Positions 28,597 to 32,473 of a stretch of DNA of 32,473 nucleotides are shown here, piece after piece (the first letter of the stretch is position 1; every line of letters begins with the position of its first letter). Origin of the DNA: a virus; the IMG/VR virus record IMGVR_UViG_3300031857_000815, positions 1 to 32,473 of that record; one strand, written 5' to 3'. Both the position numbers and the translations under genes were made by a program. Under the pieces are notes generated by a model. That model made no database searches and had not been told where the DNA came from. It worked only from the letters and a program-made list of their open reading frames with translations.

Positions 28597-29168
28597 TAGA
28601 CTTGAGATTTATAAAGGCCTTATGGTCTCCATTTAAGCCGTTCAAGTTGAATTGGTATTGTGGTAAAATTGCTATGGGTACTCCATATTTCTACCCTCGT
28701 AAGTGGGTAAAGGTGTCAAAGAAAATGGCCCATGAAGAGGCTGTTAGAGAACTTGATGAATGGAAAGTACCAAGCAAGTACAAGCCTACCTACGAAGCTT
28801 TATATCAGAGGAACTTAAAATCAAGAATAGCAGTACCAAAGAAGTTCGGATTTAACTTTTGGAATCTTGGATGGAAAACCAAATGGACAAGTACTGATAT
28901 ACGTTTTGAATATGCGCCAGGACTGTCTTTTGTTTTCTTTAAGTGGCAGATCGTTGTGTCTGTAAGTGCTTGTGAGCAAGATCATTACTGGGAGTCTTGG
29001 ATATATTATGAATACTATACAGACAAAACAAAGTCAAAGAGAGAAAGAATTGAAGAATGTATAAAAGGCTTTCCACAGATATGGACAAATCAATACGGAA
29101 AAATAAACTATTACGAATTAATACTTAGAGATAAATGGATAAAAAAGATCAAATGGTTATCGACATGA
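28593..29168 (+). CDS. Hypothetical protein, 191 aa
   Basis: Trp/Tyr/Lys-rich. KPFKLNWYCGKIAMGTPYF and PRKWVK are followed by EEAVRELDEWKVP, RIAVPKKFGFNFWNLGWKTK and a region with FEYAPGLSFVFFKWQIVVSV. The pattern recurs in phages as a conserved unknown, as far as I recall. The hydrophobic strand near residue 115 is too short for a safe membrane call. Overlaps the next gene by 34 nt. Confidence 0.6.
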   Translation: MIDLRFIKALWSPFKPFKLNWYCGKIAMGTPYFYPRKWVKVSKKMAHEEAVRELDEWKVPSKYKPTYEALYQRNLKSRIAVPKKFGFNFWNLGWKTKWTSTDIRFEYAPGLSFVFFKWQIVVSVSACEQDHYWESWIYYEYYTDKTKSKRERIEECIKGFPQIWTNQYGKINYYELILRDKWIKKIKWLST

Positions 29169-29392
29169 TCAATGAGATGTTTAAAATAGCAGGTCATGAC
29201 GTAACATACTATGATATAAAAGACAGAAAGGACGATTGGTATACAAATTGGACCATGACTGAAGCTCAATATGATGAGTGGAAATCTTGGGGCGAAAAGT
29301 ATTTACGAAAAAAATTTAGAATGAATTCTAAACTGGCAGAACGTCAAATGTCAATGATAGGTTTAATGTGGGGATTAAAATTTAATAGATGA
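29135..29392 (+). CDS. Conserved phage protein, 85 aa
   Basis: The pattern DDWYTNWTMTEAQYDEWKSW, then YLRKKFRMNSKLAERQMSM and LMWGLKF is a unit I recall from many phage genomes (W-Y ... T-x-x-Q ... W ... YL-R-K-x-x-R ... LMWGLK). Function unknown. Its end overlaps the next ATG. Confidence 0.7.
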   Translation: MDKKDQMVIDMINEMFKIAGHDVTYYDIKDRKDDWYTNWTMTEAQYDEWKSWGEKYLRKKFRMNSKLAERQMSMIGLMWGLKFNR

Positions 29393-29811
29393 GCTTAGAT
29401 GTAGATTTAACAAGAAAAAAATGGGTAAGTTATGATGAGTTCAAGACTCATGAAATAGAATATGATACATTATATTCTGCAAACATAACTCACAACTTAG
29501 GCGAGATGGCTGATAAGGCTGGATTGTATGAGGCTTTATGGAGACCTCATAGGCTTATTGATGGTTACAATATTCCAGAGAAAGACCATAATGCGGAACA
29601 TGAGTTTGAAGATAAGCAAGAAATACGAGCTAAGGATATTATACCATATATAAAAGAAGGGTTATCTAAACTCCGTGATAATCCAAACAAGTTTAAAAAG
29701 TTTAATCCAGAAAACGGATGGGGATCATATGAAGGTCTTTTAAATTTTACACAAAATTATTTAGACGCTTGTGAAGAGAATCCAGAATCAATAGTTAAGG
29801 TATGGAGATGA
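29389..29811 (+). CDS. Conserved phage protein, 140 aa
   Basis: Begins MSLDVDLTRKKWVSYDEF. The pattern ANITHNLGEMADKAGLYEAL, then LWRPHRL and a C-terminal part with NPENGWGSYEGLLNFTQNYL is frequent in phages; function not known to me. It overlaps both neighbours slightly. The conserved Asn-His-Trp residues might form a ligand site, but this is not established. Confidence 0.7.
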   Translation: MSLDVDLTRKKWVSYDEFKTHEIEYDTLYSANITHNLGEMADKAGLYEALWRPHRLIDGYNIPEKDHNAEHEFEDKQEIRAKDIIPYIKEGLSKLRDNPNKFKKFNPENGWGSYEGLLNFTQNYLDACEENPESIVKVWR

Positions 29812-30041
29812 GAGGAGTTTATTGTGTGAATGTTATTATAAAGGCGGTGCCTTTGTCTAACACAAGTAAGTTAGGTATTATACTAAAAGAAGAAACAAGA
29901 ATACCATTGGCACTTGATGAAAATCTAAAGCCATTAGATGAAGACTTTACTAAAAAATACCTAAAGGTTAAAGACACAAGTAAGTATAGAATTACTTACA
30001 ACATGGATATTATTAAATACATGTCAAACATTAATTATTAA
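29802..30041 (+). CDS. Hypothetical protein, 79 aa
   Basis: Beta-rich start (GVYCVNVIIKAVPLS, LGIILKEETRIPLAL) and an acidic, Lys-rich end (DEDFTKKYLKVKDTSKYRIT). A second ATG at 29808 would also serve as start. No family recognised. It is the last gene before the promoter element at 30071. Confidence 0.55.
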   Translation: MEMRGVYCVNVIIKAVPLSNTSKLGIILKEETRIPLALDENLKPLDEDFTKKYLKVKDTSKYRITYNMDIIKYMSNINY

Positions 30042-30070
30042 CAATTTACATTTCTTTGATTATAATGAAT

Positions 30071-30078
30071 TATATTTG
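30071..30078 (+). promoter_or_regulatory. -7 element (TATATTTG) before the phosphoesterase operon
   Basis: Exact TATATTTG in the 45-base gap between genes, 8 nt before ATG 30087. A TTTG at 30055-30058 is only 12 nt upstream, short for a -33 box. It could start a separate transcript for the last three rightward genes. Confidence 0.5.
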
Positions 30079-30086
30079 ATGCGTCA

Positions 30087-30257
30087 ATGGAACACATTAA
30101 CTATATAAACGGAGTCATGAGAGAGATAAACGATCTTACTGACTGTATATATGAAGATCTTACAGATGCTGACTATAAGTCAATGAAGTCAAATGTAGAA
30201 AATCTAATCAAAGTACTTAAAGACCTTCTTAAAACACATGAAATACAATCGGAATAG
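30087..30257 (+). CDS. Small acidic helical protein, 56 aa
   Basis: MEHINYINGVMREINDLTD and a second helix (YKSMKSNVENLIKVLKDLL). All-helical, coiled-coil-like, no family recognised. Overlaps the phosphoesterase start by 20 nt and lies directly behind the promoter element. Confidence 0.6.
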   Translation: MEHINYINGVMREINDLTDCIYEDLTDADYKSMKSNVENLIKVLKDLLKTHEIQSE

Positions 30258-31353
30258 AATTTTTGATATTTACGACAACGTAACTCAAAGTAAAGCAGAA
30301 ATAGCTAGGATTTTAATAGAAGAAGACCCTACCATCTCTGACAACATAGATACGTTAAGAAAGGGTGTATCTTACCACATTAAAAACAGAGGACTTATTG
30401 ATGAGTGTGAAAGAGTAGGTATAGACGAGTCTAAAGTTAAACACTATTGGTACAAGGGTAAGCACTACAGTATAAACGTAAACGGAGGGTCAGATTTTGA
30501 TCCTAAGGAGTTTATATCTGATCTTGTTAACGAGATAAAGACATGGAGTCCAAAGTACGCTAAGATCGCTCGTAACAACTCAATATCTGAGCCTCACTGC
30601 CTTGTTTTCGATCCAGCTGACATACACATAGGTAAGATATGCTCAAAGTTTGAAACTGGAGAAGATTACAACAGTCAGATAGCAGTTCAAAGAGTGTTGA
30701 CTGGGCTTGAGGGTATACTATCTAAGTCGAAGCCATTTAATATTGATAAAATAATATTCATAGCTGGCAATGACATTCTACATGTAGACAACCCAAAACG
30801 AACTACAACTAGCGGAACACCACAAGATACTGATGGCATGTGGTATGATAATTTCGTTATGGCTAAAAAACTATTGATCGATATAATAGAAAGACTTATG
30901 TCTGTTGCCGACGTTGAGGTTGTTTACAATCCAAGCAATCATGACTACATGTCTGGATTTATGTTGTTACAATGTATTGAGGCTTGGTTTTCTAAGTGTG
31001 AAAATGTAAAATTTAATAACGATATGTCCCATCGTAAATATACAGTTTATGGGAATAATTTAATAGGTTCCACACATATGGATGGTGCTAAAACTCAAGA
31101 CCTGCCTCTCCTTATGGCTCATGAGTCTGGTGCTTGGTGGCATGAATGTAAACACAGATACATCTACGGACATCACATCCACCATAAAACTAGTAAGGAC
31201 TTTATGTCTGTATGTGTGGAAACCTTAAGGAGTCCTTCTGGCACTGACTCTTGGCATCACAGGCAAGGTTATCAACACGCCCCAAAAGCAGTAGAGGGAT
31301 TTATTCATCATAAAGAATTTGGACAAGTAGCTAGACTAACACATATCTTCTAA
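30238..31353 (+). CDS. Calcineurin-like metallophosphoesterase
   Basis: 371 aa. The N-terminal 100 residues are a helical DNA-binding-like part (SKAEIARILIEEDPTI, SYHIKNRGL). The C-terminal domain has all metallophosphoesterase motifs: DPADIHIGK (about 126-134), GNDILHVD (about 176), NPSNHD (about 232-237), STHMDG (about 280) and GHHIHHK (about 310). These bind two metals and hydrolyse phosphoesters; the substrate is unknown. Comparable phage genes are often found beside packaging genes, which may lie to the right. Confidence 0.85.
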   Translation: MKYNRNRIFDIYDNVTQSKAEIARILIEEDPTISDNIDTLRKGVSYHIKNRGLIDECERVGIDESKVKHYWYKGKHYSINVNGGSDFDPKEFISDLVNEIKTWSPKYAKIARNNSISEPHCLVFDPADIHIGKICSKFETGEDYNSQIAVQRVLTGLEGILSKSKPFNIDKIIFIAGNDILHVDNPKRTTTSGTPQDTDGMWYDNFVMAKKLLIDIIERLMSVADVEVVYNPSNHDYMSGFMLLQCIEAWFSKCENVKFNNDMSHRKYTVYGNNLIGSTHMDGAKTQDLPLLMAHESGAWWHECKHRYIYGHHIHHKTSKDFMSVCVETLRSPSGTDSWHHRQGYQHAPKAVEGFIHHKEFGQVARLTHIF

Positions 31354-31517
31354 TGATCACAGTAGAAGAAATGATAGCTGTTGTAGAAAATTATATCTAC
31401 GAGAAAAAAAGAGTAAGGGTGCATATCGAATTACGATACCACCCTTTTATTATTCAGTCAGATTTAGATAAGCTAAACTATTGTTACGGAGTCGCTCTTG
31501 ATTATTTTAAGAAGTAA
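31353..31517 (+). CDS. Small hypothetical protein, 54 aa
   Basis: ATG overlaps the phosphoesterase stop as TAATG. Sequence: helix (VEEMIAVVENYIYEKKRV), strand (VHIELRYHPFII) and helix (LDKLNYCYGVALDYFKK), a compact alpha/beta pattern. Last rightward gene; its TAA is at the base of the hairpin at 31517-31532. No family recognised. Confidence 0.6.
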   Translation: MITVEEMIAVVENYIYEKKRVRVHIELRYHPFIIQSDLDKLNYCYGVALDYFKK

Positions 31518-31532
31518 GGGGCTATTGCCCCT
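31517..31532. terminator. Weak bidirectional terminator between convergent genes
   Basis: AGGGGC-TATT-GCCCCT forms a 6-bp stem between the convergent stops at 31517 and 31522. The T-tracts on either side are broken (CTCTTATTTT to the right), so termination may be partial. Confidence 0.5.
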
Positions 31533-32473
31533 CTCTTATTTTCCCTTCTCTAACAGTTCCCTTTCTAACTGTTCCTTGTCTTGTAGTTCCAGTTCTACCT
31601 TTTACTATTCCTTTATTCTCGGCAATTCTTCTTATTATATCCTCTGCCGTCATTCCTCCCTTAATCATTTGAGCGAATTTCATACTAGGTTTACTAATTG
31701 TTCTTCTAAGTTTTGCGTATTCAGCCTCCTGTTTTTCATCAAATCCTCCAAGCTTATCTATCATTTTCATTTCCATAGCTATCTTCCTTGGATCTGAGTT
31801 CTTGCCGATCAATACTTTTTCAATTTTACCAACAGGACGATTTGTTAATTTTTCAACCTCGTCTATTTTTGTTTTTTGATTTTCTGTATATGATCTCTTT
31901 TTAATATTACGTATACCTTTATTTGGAATCTGACCAGCCTCTCTCGGTAACAAACCTAAAGCTTGTGGTATCTGGAAGAATAATCCATAAGCAACTTTCT
32001 CTCTATCTTCATCAGATATATACTTAATTGTTTTTCTTCCTTGATACTCATCTTCATACTTTCCAGTCATTGCTAAGTCTATAGCATCTTTTAATTCGCT
32101 ATATGTTTTCAATGCAACTCCTGGGGCACCAGGTATATATCTTTCCCATCCAGTAGCTTCCATATTTTCATACAGTTGGAATGTTCTTTTTTTCTTCTCC
32201 TCTTCAATAAAATCTGCCTCTTGTTTTTCAGTCATAGGTTTATCACCGTTTGCTATTCTTATATCATTTTCAGCCTTAACCAACTCTGCTATCTCATCAT
32301 CACCAACTAGTGGGTACATTTCAAATAGATTATTAAATCCAGTAATTAAGAATTCATCTGTTAGGCCAGGAAGAGGTGAGAATAAATCCACCAATAAGTT
32401 TTTGATAGGCATCTTAAATTCCTTAACATCATCTTCAGTGACTTTCATTCCAAACACATAGAACAATACTTCT
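31522..32473 (-). CDS. C-terminal part of a large late protein (start beyond window)
   Basis: Open to the right edge; at least 317 codons, with no ATG needed at 32466 because the frame continues. The fragment is helical and charged (GRKTIKYISDEDREKVAYGL, RPVGKIEKVLIGK), with KMIDKLGGFDEKQEAEYAK near residue 240. Its last 25 residues are short repeats of G-T/K-V/I-R-x-G (RQGTVRKGTVREGKIREG). Such tails occur in large internal virion proteins. No domain recognised; a virion RNA polymerase or injected protein is only a guess. Confidence 0.65.
   Translation of the reverse strand, partial: EVLFYVFGMKVTEDDVKEFKMPIKNLLVDLFSPLPGLTDEFLITGFNNLFEMYPLVGDDEIAELVKAENDIRIANGDKPMTEKQEADFIEEEKKKRTFQLYENMEATGWERYIPGAPGVALKTYSELKDAIDLAMTGKYEDEYQGRKTIKYISDEDREKVAYGLFFQIPQALGLLPREAGQIPNKGIRNIKKRSYTENQKTKIDEVEKLTNRPVGKIEKVLIGKNSDPRKIAMEMKMIDKLGGFDEKQEAEYAKLRRTISKPSMKFAQMIKGGMTAEDIIRRIAENKGIVKGRTGTTRQGTVRKGTVREGKIREGQ

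Noticed and set aside
32009-32015. CTGATGA on the minus strand followed by GAAAG
   Set aside because: Lies inside a coding frame, without pairing stems; chance match.

Overview
The window looks like part of a tailed-phage genome, strictly lytic as far as can be seen (no integrase or repressor recognised), infecting a member of the Bacteroidota, probably Flavobacteriia. The case rests on AT-rich DNA with short overlapping genes; exact TATATTTG copies of the Bacteroidota -7 promoter element (TAnnTTTG) just upstream of genes; a DUF3127-type SSB-like protein; a BT4734/VirE-N-type primase-helicase; and holin, amidase and fibre genes. No terminase, portal or capsid gene is present and genes run off both ends, so this is not a complete genome. 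Family names come from memory and motif reading, not from searches.

Layout. 1-12.96 kb is a late arm transcribed leftward. In transcription order it holds small Lys-rich proteins, a 406-aa Lys-rich protein, a terminator, a promoter and groEL-groES, more Lys-rich proteins, a baseplate/spike-like protein, a two-module fibre, a lysis cassette (unimolecular spanin, holin, amidase), and a second set of fibre-like genes. One winged-helix-like gene (8941-9438) points the other way, with opposed promoter elements beside it. 12.98-13.95 kb is a gene-free divergence region with a GC-rich, repeat-rich island and structured RNA. 13.95-31.5 kb is an early/replication arm transcribed rightward. At 32.4 kb a leftward late gene enters from the right edge.

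The most striking find is in the first early operon: three complete type I hammerhead ribozymes (14061-14117, 14290-14344, 14837-14893). Each overlaps the stop codon of the gene before it and has its predicted cut site shortly before the next ATG. All invariant core bases and all three helices are present. A fourth structured RNA (13878-13924) precedes the first gene of the set. The arrangement suggests ribozyme-processed polycistronic early mRNA. Further right, about 650 bases (20008-20690) hold a series of hairpins, two tRNA-like genes of 137-138 nt with insertions, and a strong terminator. Iterons facing an AT-rich core at 16514-16773 look like a replication origin or control region.

Replication and recombination genes include a PD-(D/E)XK exonuclease, the SSB-like protein, a stand-alone DnaA-domain-IV-like protein, a primase-SF3 helicase, an SF2 helicase, a VRR-NUC nuclease and a calcineurin-like phosphoesterase. 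An ABC-ATPase fused to a Mom-like GNAT domain is a candidate DNA-modification or nucleic-acid-directed enzyme.
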